DNA of 16,701 bases from positions 1 to 16,701 of the forward strand of contig CAYPNP010000048.1 of NCBI GenBank assembly GCA_964412195.1, in the 5' to 3' direction. Position 1 is the stretch's first letter, and each line of letters starts with the position of its first letter. Position numbers and translations under genes: made by a program. The notes beneath the pieces are model-generated. The model was not told the DNA's origin. It was given only the letters and a program-made list of their open reading frames with translations, and searched no databases. Shown one piece after another: positions 6,819 to 12,975 of the stretch. Source of the DNA: CAYPNP01 sp964412195. GTDB lineage: Bacteria; Acidobacteriota; JAAYUB01.

Positions 6819-8704
6819 GAGACGCTCCGATTCGATTTGTACACGACGGCGTTGCCCGCCAGCCGGTCGTAGCGGCAGACCTCCCAGCAGGCCTTGCACT
6901 TGATGCAGAGGGCCGGGTCGATCCGGTGGGCCTCGGACCGGGCCCCGCTGATGGCGTTGGTGGGGCAGACCGCGACGCAGCGCTGGCAGCCGTTGCACTT
7001 GTCCGGGTCGATACTGTACCAGACCAGCTCCTTGCAGGCGGCCGCCTCGCAGTAGCGCTCCTTGGCGTGCTGGAGGTATTCGGCCCGGAAGTGGCGCAGG
7101 GTGGTGAGCACCGGGTTGGGCGCGGTCTGGCCCAGACCGCACAGCGACGCCCGCTTGACCGTCTCGGCCAGCTTCTGGAGCTTGGCCAGGTCCTCAGGCT
7201 GGCCGCGCCCGGCGGCGATGTCCTCCAGCAACCGGACCATGTGCCAGGTGCCCACGCGGCAGGGCGAGCACTTGCCGCAGGACTCGGCCTGGGTGAAGTG
7301 CAGGAAGTAGAGGGCGAGGTCCACGGCGCAGGTGTCCTCGTCCACCACGATCATGCCGCCCGAGCCCATGATGGAGCCGGCCTCGGCCATGGCCTCGTAG
7401 GCCACCGGCAGGTCGAGGTACTCCTCCGACAGGCAGCCGCCCGACGGGCCGCCGGTCTGGACCGCCTTGAACCTCTTCCAGGATCCGCCGCCGATGTCGA
7501 AGATGATCTGGCGCAGCCGGATCCCCAGCGGCACCTCGATCAGGCCCGGCCGCCGCACCTTGCCCGTCAGGGAGAAGGTCTTGGTGCCGTAGTTCCCCTC
7601 GATCCCGAACCCGCGGTACCACTCGGCGCCGTGGCGCAGGATGTGGGGCAGCGTGCCCAGGGTCTCGACGTTGTTGATGATGGTGGGCTTGCCGTTGAGG
7701 CCGGCGATGGCCGGGAATGGCGGGCGGGAGCGCGGCATGCCGCGGCGGCCCTCCACCGAGGCGATGAGCGCCGTTTCCTCGCCGCAGACGAAGGCGCCGC
7801 CCCCGTCCTTGAGGGTGACGTCGAAGTGGAAGTCCGTGCCCAGAATCCGGTCGCCCAGCAGGCCGCAGGCCTTCATCTGGGCGGTGGCCTCGCGCAGCCG
7901 GCGGATGGCCAGGTGGTAGTCCGAGTTGATGTAGACGTAGCCGTGGCTGGCGCCGATGGCATAGCCGGCGATGAGCAGGCCCTCCAGCACGGCGTGGGGG
8001 TCGCCCTCGATGAGCGACCGGTTCATGAACGCGCCCGGGTCGCCCTCGGAGCAGTTGCAGATGACGTACTTCTTCTCGCCCGGCGCGCCCCGACAGATCT
8101 GCCACTTCCGCCAGGTGGGGAAGCCGGCGCCGCCGCGGCCGCGCAGCCCGGCGTCCTTGACCGTGCCGATAACCTCCTCCGGCGTCATCCGCAGAGCCTT
8201 GGACAGCCCCACGTAACCGTCGTTGGCCAGGTAGTGCTCGATGTCCTCGGGGTCGATGAAGCCGCAGTTGCGCAGGACCAGGCGGACCTGGTGCCGCATC
8301 ATGGGCGTCTCGAAGAACCGCGGGATGCCAGCGGTGAGGGCGTCGCCGTTGGCGCCGAAGTGGCCGAAAGCCAGCTCCGGCAGCGGGTCGCCCCGGACCA
8401 GCAGGCTCTCCACGATCCGCCGGGCCTTCGGCGGATCGACGCCGGCGTAGGAGATGCGGGGGCGGCCCGGCAACTGGACGTCCAGGAGCGGCTCCAGGTA
8501 GCAGGGGCCGATGCATCCCACCGGCAACACCCGGGCTTCGAGCCGGTGCCCGGCCAGCGTCTCCTTCACGGCCTTCAGCACGTCCAGGGCCCCGGCGGCT
8601 AGGCCGCAGGTGCCCGCGCCGACGTAGATGACGGGAACCGGCCCCGCCACGAGGCCGTTCCAGCTCTGCTTGGCTTTGGCTTGGATTTCGGTGAAGTTAT
8701 TCAC
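6815..8704 (-). CDS. NuoF/HydB-like NADH-binding flavoprotein
   Basis: 629 residues from a GTG overlapping the NuoE-like stop by 8 nt. The layout is that of HydB from trimeric hydrogenases: an N-terminal thioredoxin-like [2Fe-2S] domain (C33, C64, C68; only three cysteines seen); the NuoF core with FMN site GRGGAGFPTW (189-198), EGDPGAFMNRS (220-230) and the NADH region GGGAFVCGEETAL (from 301); the N3-type [4Fe-4S] site SCGKCSPCR (475-483) with C522; and a C-terminal double [4Fe-4S] ferredoxin (C570/573/576/580 and C600/603/606/610). It should oxidise or reduce NAD(H) in the cytoplasm and pass electrons to the NuoE-like and NuoG-like partners. In HydABC-type enzymes this FMN subunit is the proposed bifurcation site. 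Confidence 0.95.
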   Translation of the reverse strand: MNNFTEIQAKAKQSWNGLVAGPVPVIYVGAGTCGLAAGALDVLKAVKETLAGHRLEARVLPVGCIGPCYLEPLLDVQLPGRPRISYAGVDPPKARRIVESLLVRGDPLPELAFGHFGANGDALTAGIPRFFETPMMRHQVRLVLRNCGFIDPEDIEHYLANDGYVGLSKALRMTPEEVIGTVKDAGLRGRGGAGFPTWRKWQICRGAPGEKKYVICNCSEGDPGAFMNRSLIEGDPHAVLEGLLIAGYAIGASHGYVYINSDYHLAIRRLREATAQMKACGLLGDRILGTDFHFDVTLKDGGGAFVCGEETALIASVEGRRGMPRSRPPFPAIAGLNGKPTIINNVETLGTLPHILRHGAEWYRGFGIEGNYGTKTFSLTGKVRRPGLIEVPLGIRLRQIIFDIGGGSWKRFKAVQTGGPSGGCLSEEYLDLPVAYEAMAEAGSIMGSGGMIVVDEDTCAVDLALYFLHFTQAESCGKCSPCRVGTWHMVRLLEDIAAGRGQPEDLAKLQKLAETVKRASLCGLGQTAPNPVLTTLRHFRAEYLQHAKERYCEAAACKELVWYSIDPDKCNGCQRCVAVCPTNAISGARSEAHRIDPALCIKCKACWEVCRYDRLAGNAVVYKSNRSVS

Positions 8705-9194
8705 GGCTTTCCAGTATCTCCTTGAGGCTGGTGACCATCGTCCGGGCGTAGATCTTGTCGTTGACCTGGACCACCGGCGCCAGGGCGCAGCAGCCGAGGC
8801 AGTTGACCCGCTGGAAGTCGAAGCGCTTGTCCTTCGTGGCCTGGCCGACGGTGATGCCGAGCTGCCAGCCGAGGGCGTCGCTCAGGAAGCTGCCGCCGTG
8901 GACGTGGCAGGCGGTGCCCATGCACACCTTGATGGACTTGCGCCCGGGCTCGTCGAAGCGGAACTTGGAGAAGAAGGAGGCCACGCCGAAGATCTGGTTC
9001 TCCGACAGCTTCAGGAAGAGCGAAATCTGCTTGACCGCCTCCTGGGAGATGTAGCCGAACTTCTCCTGCACCCGGACCAGGATGCCGATCAGCTCGCCCT
9101 CCTGGCCCTGGAAGGACTGGAAGATCTCCCGGTATTCCGCCGGGACGGGATCGGCCGGCAGGCCGGCCGCCGGTTCGAGGGGGCTTTTCATCAT
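8697..9194 (-). CDS. NuoE/HydC-like [2Fe-2S] subunit
   Basis: 165 residues of the thioredoxin-like 24-kDa family. A helical N-terminal region (about 20-75) is followed by the cluster ligands C91-x4-C96 and C132-x3-C136 (the second in NCLGCCALAP). Its partner is the NuoF-like protein encoded next. The first ATG (9194-9192) overlaps the previous stop as ATGA. A second in-frame ATG follows immediately at 9191 and has better spacing (6 nt) from AGGA, so the true start may be one codon later. The protein has the family's normal length and no anomalies. Confidence 0.95.
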   Translation of the reverse strand: MMKSPLEPAAGLPADPVPAEYREIFQSFQGQEGELIGILVRVQEKFGYISQEAVKQISLFLKLSENQIFGVASFFSKFRFDEPGRKSIKVCMGTACHVHGGSFLSDALGWQLGITVGQATKDKRFDFQRVNCLGCCALAPVVQVNDKIYARTMVTSLKEILESRE

Positions 9195-10465
9195 TCTTCC
9201 TCGCTCTCTTTTCTCGCGGACAGATGGATGCAATCGGTGAGCTTGACCTCGCCGCGGACGAAATCCTCGGCAAAGGCCATGCAGGTGGGCGACCCGCAGC
9301 AGCCGCAGTTGATCTGCTTCAGCTTCTGGTAGACCCGCTCCCGCTCCCGCATCCGCTTGATGGACGTCTCCAGGTCCGTGTCGAAGTAGCGGGTGGGCCG
9401 GGGCATGATGGGGTGCTCGATGGAGTAGTACCCCGCGTGGAACTTCCGCCGGATGTCCTCGATGTCCACCTCGACCTTCTTCTGGTACTTCTCCCCCTGG
9501 CGCAGGCTGTTGGCCCGGGCGATGTAGGGATTCTCCACGTTGAAGGTCCCGCCGACGCAGCCCAGCATGTGGGCCGAGGCCTCGATGAAGGCGATGTTGC
9601 GGAGCCGGGAGTTCTCGATGTCGTCCAGGATCTGCATGACGTGGTCCAGGCCGGACACCACCAGCCAGTTCTCCTTGTCGGCGGCCCGGGTCAGGCTGCC
9701 CGAGGTCACCCACTCCGAGTTGAAGACGAAATCCGCCGGGACCTGCCTCTCGTCGAACTCCTTGTTGATGGCCAGCACGTGCGGCATGATGGTGGAGTAC
9801 ACGCCGCGCACCGACACCACGCCGTCGTACCAGGACTTGTTCTTCTCCGCCGGCTGCTTGACCGAGGCGATCTTGGCCGGGCAGGTGGCCATGTAGAACA
9901 ACCCGACCTGCTCGGGCGCCAGGCCCAGCTTCTCGGGCAGGCTCTTCTTGATCTCCCGCGCGACGATCTCCCGCGGCACCTCCATGGGCACCAGCAGCTC
10001 CACCAGGTCCGGGTATTTCACCTGGATCAGCCGGACCACGCAGGGGCAGTAGGAGGCGATCAGCGGCAGCCGGCCCTTGTAGCTGCGCAGGTACAGCTCC
10101 AGCGCCTTGGCCAGGGCCACCGTCGAGGTGTTCACATCGATGACGCTGTCGAAGCCCATCTCCTTGAGCGCCAGGTGGATCACGTAGGGGTGGATCCGGG
10201 GGTCGAACTGGGCGTAGAGCACCGGCGACGGCACGATCACCTTGTGCCGGAACTGGGACAGCCCGCCGATCATGTCGCTCTCGACGACAATGGCGTCCTC
10301 AGGGCAGATGCCGATGCAGTTTCCGCAGTCCACGCAGAACTCGTCGGAGATGACGGCCTTACCGTGCCGCACCCGGATGGCCTGCGTCGGGCAGATGCGC
10401 ATGCAGGCCATGTGGCCCCGGCATTTCTCCGGGACGACCTTGTGGGCATGGAAGTACTTGACCAT
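9191..10465 (-). CDS. [FeFe]-hydrogenase-like iron-sulfur protein with an incomplete H-cluster site
   Basis: 424 residues. An N-terminal ferredoxin has one site reading C15-x2-H18-x2-C21-x3-C25, with His in place of the second Cys, and one normal site (C44/47/50/54). The hydrogenase large-subunit domain (about 75-320) keeps single cysteines in the three H-cluster loops: C140 (S-Y-C-P), C195 with K198 (C-P-A-K) and C303 (G-C-V-G-G-T). By memory-based alignment to Clostridium hydrogenase I, C299 is Y139, E361 is S201 and the bridging C503 is T307, so a normal 2Fe subsite is unlikely. A C-terminal Fe-S domain follows (C387-x2-C390-x4-C395-x16-C412). It resembles HfsB-type or sensory hydrogenase relatives. 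It may be an electron carrier in the complex or a redox sensor for the kinase-like gene just upstream. Start: ATG with AAGGAGG. Confidence 0.85.
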   Translation of the reverse strand: MVKYFHAHKVVPEKCRGHMACMRICPTQAIRVRHGKAVISDEFCVDCGNCIGICPEDAIVVESDMIGGLSQFRHKVIVPSPVLYAQFDPRIHPYVIHLALKEMGFDSVIDVNTSTVALAKALELYLRSYKGRLPLIASYCPCVVRLIQVKYPDLVELLVPMEVPREIVAREIKKSLPEKLGLAPEQVGLFYMATCPAKIASVKQPAEKNKSWYDGVVSVRGVYSTIMPHVLAINKEFDERQVPADFVFNSEWVTSGSLTRAADKENWLVVSGLDHVMQILDDIENSRLRNIAFIEASAHMLGCVGGTFNVENPYIARANSLRQGEKYQKKVEVDIEDIRRKFHAGYYSIEHPIMPRPTRYFDTDLETSIKRMRERERVYQKLKQINCGCCGSPTCMAFAEDFVRGEVKLTDCIHLSARKESEEE

Positions 10466-10482
10466 CGGAGGATCCCTCCTTT
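10466..10482 (-). promoter_or_regulatory. Shine-Dalgarno inside a small perfect hairpin
   Basis: The strong ribosome-binding site AAAGGAGG of the hydrogenase-like gene is followed by GATCCTCC, so GGAGG (10475-10479) pairs perfectly with CCTCC (10467-10471) over a 3-nt loop. In the mRNA this could partly hide the site until the upstream ribosome arrives; the upstream stop is at 10485-10487, 19 nt from the start codon. The sequence shows the pairing. The regulatory effect is inference. Confidence 0.45.
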
Positions 10483-10484
10483 CG

Positions 10485-11297
10485 TCACGCGGACAGGGGC
10501 TTCAGCAGGAACAGCATCCGGAGCCTGGTTCCCCGGCCCACTTCGCTGGCGATGTCCAGCTGGTCGGAATTCCGCTTGATGTTCGGCAGGCCCATGCCCG
10601 AGCCGAAGCCCATGGCCCGCTGCTCCTCGGTGGCCGTCGTGAACCCTTCCTGCATGGCCTGTTCCACGTCGGGGATGCCCTTGCCCTCGTCGTCCAGGAC
10701 CACCTCGACGGAGCTCGGGGTGACCGACAGCCGCACCTTGGCCCGCCGCGCGTGCATGATCACGTTCATCTCCCCCTCGTAGGTGGAGATGGCCACGCGC
10801 CGGACGATCCCCGGGTCGATCCCGATCTTCTTCAGGACGGACTTGACCTCGGTCGAGACCAGGCCGGCCCGGGAGAAATCGCTGCCCTCGATGACGAACT
10901 GGTTGTTCAGCAGGATGGACTCGGCGGGAGGCGGGGCGTGGTTCGACAGGTCGGCCGCGTGGTTGTCCTGGGTCAGGGCGAAGATCCGGACGCAGGAGTC
11001 GTACATGTCCATCTGGGTGGACAGCAGGACGATGTTGTGCTCCCGGGCGAAGCGCTCCGCGGCGTCCTTCGTCTTCTTGCCCCGGATCAGCACCACCGCC
11101 TTGAACTCCGCCATGTGGGCGGAGATGACCGACTGCTGGCTGGCGAGGCCGGTCAGCAGGAGGGATTCGGGCTTGCCGAAGGCGAGCACGTCGCTCATCA
11201 GGTCGGAGGCGTAGATGTCGGTGATTTCGGAGTCGAGGAGGTCTTCGCGGGCGAGAACGCTGGCTTCCAAAGCCTTTCGAATCTCTGCAATCTTCAC
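10485..11297 (-). CDS. DRTGG domain fused to an RsbW-like HATPase domain
   Basis: About 270 residues. Residues 1-115 form a DRTGG domain (pattern ASDLMSDVLAFG at 30-41, then SVISAHMAEFKAVVL). Residues 135-265 form a GHKL ATPase of the anti-sigma/serine-kinase type, with N-box E174-x3-N178, G1 D203-x-G205-x-G207 and G2 GSGMGL (232-237). No His phosphoacceptor domain is visible. Related domains are often encoded as separate genes beside HydABC-type hydrogenases, so this is a natural fusion. It may sense redox state or nucleotides and control the complex, but its target is not visible. The start is uncertain: GTG at 11297 gives the usual MKIAEI opening, 7 nt after GGGGG; an in-frame TTG lies two codons upstream at 11303. 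Confidence 0.85.
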   Translation of the reverse strand: MKIAEIRKALEASVLAREDLLDSEITDIYASDLMSDVLAFGKPESLLLTGLASQQSVISAHMAEFKAVVLIRGKKTKDAAERFAREHNIVLLSTQMDMYDSCVRIFALTQDNHAADLSNHAPPPAESILLNNQFVIEGSDFSRAGLVSTEVKSVLKKIGIDPGIVRRVAISTYEGEMNVIMHARRAKVRLSVTPSSVEVVLDDEGKGIPDVEQAMQEGFTTATEEQRAMGFGSGMGLPNIKRNSDQLDIASEVGRGTRLRMLFLLKPLSA

Positions 11298-11385
11298 TGC
11301 CAAGCCCCCGACAATGGATTTCCGTCAGGGCCTGGGCCGGGCAGGTCCGTCAGGACCGGCAGCTGGTTGAACTTGAGCCGCGCAC

Positions 11386-11721
11386 CTACTTGGAGACGAG
11401 ACCGAGGGAATACAGCTTCCCGACCAGGTCAAAGGTCATGAGATCCGTGGACAGGATCGCAATGTTGTGACGGTTCGCAAGCTCGATGGTGTCCGGGGGA
11501 ACGGTCTTGCCGTTCGGGATGATGACGGCGGAGACGTCGACCAAGTTGGCGGCGGGGATGACGCTCTTGTGGGTCTGGACGGTGATCCAGAGATTGCCGG
11601 ACTTGGCGCCCGCCATCACATCGCTGAGCATGTCGGAGACGAAGACGCCGGTGACCTCCCGATGCTCGAACTGGCTCAACGGCTTCAATCCCAAGTTTTC
11701 GATCACTTCTTTTGTCGTCAT
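11386..11721 (-). CDS. Stand-alone DRTGG-domain protein
   Basis: 111 residues, essentially one DRTGG domain. The conserved core VFVSDMLSDVMAGAKSGN (26-43) is followed by W45-I-T-x-Q-T-H and a hydrophobic strand (VSAVII, 63-68). It is paralogous to the N-terminal half of the next gene (SDMLSDVMAGA against SDLMSDVLAFG), but closer to the family consensus. DRTGG domains occur beside CBS and phosphotransacetylase modules and beside hydrogenase operons; their ligand is not settled. The ATG is preceded by GGAG at 8 nt. The 88-nt gap to the next gene contains a 5-bp hairpin (11344-11348 with 11353-11357), which could separate expression levels, but no T-run. Confidence 0.85.
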   Translation of the reverse strand: MTTKEVIENLGLKPLSQFEHREVTGVFVSDMLSDVMAGAKSGNLWITVQTHKSVIPAANLVDVSAVIIPNGKTVPPDTIELANRHNIAILSTDLMTFDLVGKLYSLGLVSK

Positions 11722-11764
11722 ACGTCAAGCTCCACTGTTATTGATATAAGTGCTTTGGCCTTAC

Positions 11765-12307
11765 CTAAAAGAGCGCTTTCCGCTCGGTCTGCGGCTCCAG
11801 GGAGAGCATGCCCACGTCGTGGATGAACTCGCCCCGGCAGAGCGAAATCTTCTTGATCTTGGTGAACGGGATGAACCGGATGGAGGAGCGGGTGGTGTCG
11901 CGGCGCTGGTTGAAGTATTCGGAGAGGATCTCCAGCCGCTCTTCGCTGACCGGACGCTTCAGGCCGTCCGGCAGGTGGGAGAAGGCCACCAGGATCCAGG
12001 TCCGGTTCTTCTCCGCCTCCTTCCGGACGCGCTCCACCTCGCAGTCGGGCAGGCAAGAGGTGCAGTACATGATCCCCAGCAGGTCCTGGAAGCTCTCGCG
12101 CCGGTGGCAAATCCGACATTCGAGGTCGAAGCGGATGGTCTGGGCATTCTCCACGATGCTCCAGGAGTGCTCGCCCTCCTGGTACTGGTCCCAGGTGTCC
12201 TGGGCGGAATAATAGGTCCGCAGGCCCTGGCAGTGCGAGCACCGTTCGAATACCGAGAACCCGAACTGCACGTTGGTCATTTCCCACGAATGCTGGCAGT
12301 CTGACAT
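11765..12307 (-). CDS. Cys-rich probable zinc-ribbon protein, first gene of the operon
   Basis: I do not recognise the family. The 180-residue protein has an N-terminal half with paired metal-ligand candidates: C4/H6, C23-x2-C26, H47, C64-x2-C67 and C82-x2-C85-x3-C89. These could form two zinc ribbons or hold iron-sulfur clusters. The C-terminal half (about 100-180) is an alpha/beta region without cysteines except C157 and has basic stretches (FTKIKKISLCR). There is no signal peptide or membrane segment. It lies 43 nt before the DRTGG gene in the same orientation and follows a plausible promoter, so it belongs to the operon. It may be a transcription, assembly or metal-delivery factor; none of these can be chosen from sequence alone. 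Frame choice rests on the regular Cys pairs and a weak AGGTG site upstream. Confidence 0.72.
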   Translation of the reverse strand: MSDCQHSWEMTNVQFGFSVFERCSHCQGLRTYYSAQDTWDQYQEGEHSWSIVENAQTIRFDLECRICHRRESFQDLLGIMYCTSCLPDCEVERVRKEAEKNRTWILVAFSHLPDGLKRPVSEERLEILSEYFNQRRDTTRSSIRFIPFTKIKKISLCRGEFIHDVGMLSLEPQTERKALF

Positions 12308-12395
12308 GAGTGCACACCTGAAATGAAATTAACCCATCCAACCAACCCCGGGATCCTCAAGTGCTGGAAAATATGAAGTTGAAAATCCCAATCAC

Positions 12396-12423
12396 CTTAA
12401 ACCAGCGGCTCGCGAAAAGTCAA
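12396..12423 (-). promoter_or_regulatory. Candidate promoter of the redox operon
   Basis: On the minus strand, TTGACT (12418-12423, 5 of 6 matches) and TTTAAG (12396-12401, 4 of 6) are separated by 16 bp. Transcription would begin near 12389, leaving a leader of about 80 nt before the first ATG at 12307. I saw no clear riboswitch or operator. The hexamer inverted repeat at 12481-12548 lies upstream of it. Confidence 0.4.
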
Positions 12424-12480
12424 GCCACAAGTTGCCAACGCCCTCTCCGTGCTCACTCGGAAATGGCGTGCCGTTCTCCC

Positions 12481-12548
12481 CGGTATCGGTATCGGAATCG
12501 GTATCGGCATCGAATCAAGAATCGACCCCGATCCCGATACCGATACCG
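12481..12548. repeat. Hexamer (ggtatc-type) repeat forming a long inverted repeat
   Basis: The left part reads in hexamers (ggtatc, ggtatc, ggaatc, ggtatc, ggcatc). The right part reads in complementary hexamers (cgatcc, cgatac, cgatac, cgaccc). The outer 15 bp, 12481-12495 and 12534-12548, are exact reverse complements. It belongs to the 668-bp gene-free stretch 12308-12975, which also holds the operon promoter (12396-12423) and the repeats listed separately below. No protein gene is supported there. Confidence 0.85.
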
Positions 12549-12605
12549 ACCCCGATGGGATCGTTTCATTTCTATCCTCGGTTGTGTGCCTTGAAACATG
12601 TTCAC

Positions 12606-12666
12606 TCGTGCTCGTAATCGACGGATGACCGATCGTACTCGTCGATCGTAATCGTGCTCGTAATCG
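12606..12666. repeat. Direct repeat of tcgtgctcgtaatcg
   Basis: An exact 15-bp word occurs at 12606-12620 and 12652-12666, 46 bp apart. Between them are close variants (gatcgtactcg, tcgatcgtaatcg). The stretch is built almost wholly of short words such as tcgta, atcg and ctcg. It looks like decayed simple-sequence DNA. No function is apparent. Confidence 0.75.
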
Positions 12667-12710
12667 TACCAATCATATACACGCAGAGATGCCGAGTCCG
12701 CAGAAGCTTA

Positions 12711-12782
12711 TGGAGCGCGGACGTCTCGTCCGCACGTTCCGGCACATGTGCGGCTGCGTGAGGGCGGGACGACCGCGCTCCA
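12711..12782. repeat. 72-bp element with terminal inverted repeats (REP- or MITE-like)
   Basis: The ends, tggagcgcgg (12711-12720) and ccgcgctcca (12773-12782), are perfect 10-bp inverted repeats. The similarity extends to about 17 of 20 bp. Inside the left end is a second perfect hairpin: gcggacg (12717-12723), tct, cgtccgc (12727-12733). There is no coding capacity and no obvious target-site duplication. The structure fits a palindromic dispersed element moved in trans, but only one copy is in this window, so mobility is inference. Confidence 0.6.
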
Positions 12783-12813
12783 GGATTCTCGCCGCTATGC
12801 TGGTCTATCCTCC

Positions 12814-12838
12814 CGCGTCGAGGGCGACGCGGGGTACA
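12814..12838. repeat. Diverged copy of the hairpin repeat seen at 70-127
   Basis: cgcgtcg (12814-12820), aggg, cgacgcg (12825-12831), then gggtaca. Compared with the copies at 70-94 and 103-127, 18 of 25 positions match. The two adjacent stem differences on one arm (tc against ct) are matched by complementary changes on the other (ga against ag), so the 7-bp stem is kept. The loop AGG(A/G) and the trailing GGTAC are also kept. One extra base pair on each side lengthens the stem here to 9 bp. Confidence 0.65.
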
Positions 12839-12848
12839 ATCTCGCCGG

Positions 12849-12937
12849 TTCGCCCCACCGCCGTTTCGCTGGTTCGGTCTCTCCATCTCCCCGTCTCCCC
12901 GTCCCCGTGTCGCCCCTTCGCCCCACCGCCGTTTCGC
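12849..12937. repeat. 21-bp direct repeat flanking a ctccccgt-rich tract
   Basis: The same 21 bp, starting ttcgccccaccgcc, occur at 12849-12869 and 12917-12937 (68 bp apart). Between them is a pyrimidine tract of repeated ctccccgt-like words (about 12881-12909). The region lies just downstream of the kinase stop (minus strand, 12976). I see no terminator hairpin with a T-run. Confidence 0.8.
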
Positions 12938-12975
12938 CGTTTCCGTCCATCATCGGCAAGCTGAAAAGGGCTGCG

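Noticed and set aside
9191..10465. Active [FeFe] hydrogenase
   Set aside because: The bridging Cys of the H-cluster and the proton-path Cys and Glu are missing, and no maturation genes are present in the window.
11718..12341. Alternative minus-strand frame overlapping the Cys-rich gene
   Set aside because: Its translation is Arg/Pro/Gly-rich without motifs. The frame at 11765-12307 has regular CxxC pairs and ordinary composition.
12397..12672. 91-codon minus-strand frame in the intergenic region
   Set aside because: It runs through the hexamer and ctcgta repeats and the putative operon promoter, and has no recognisable composition or ribosome-binding site.
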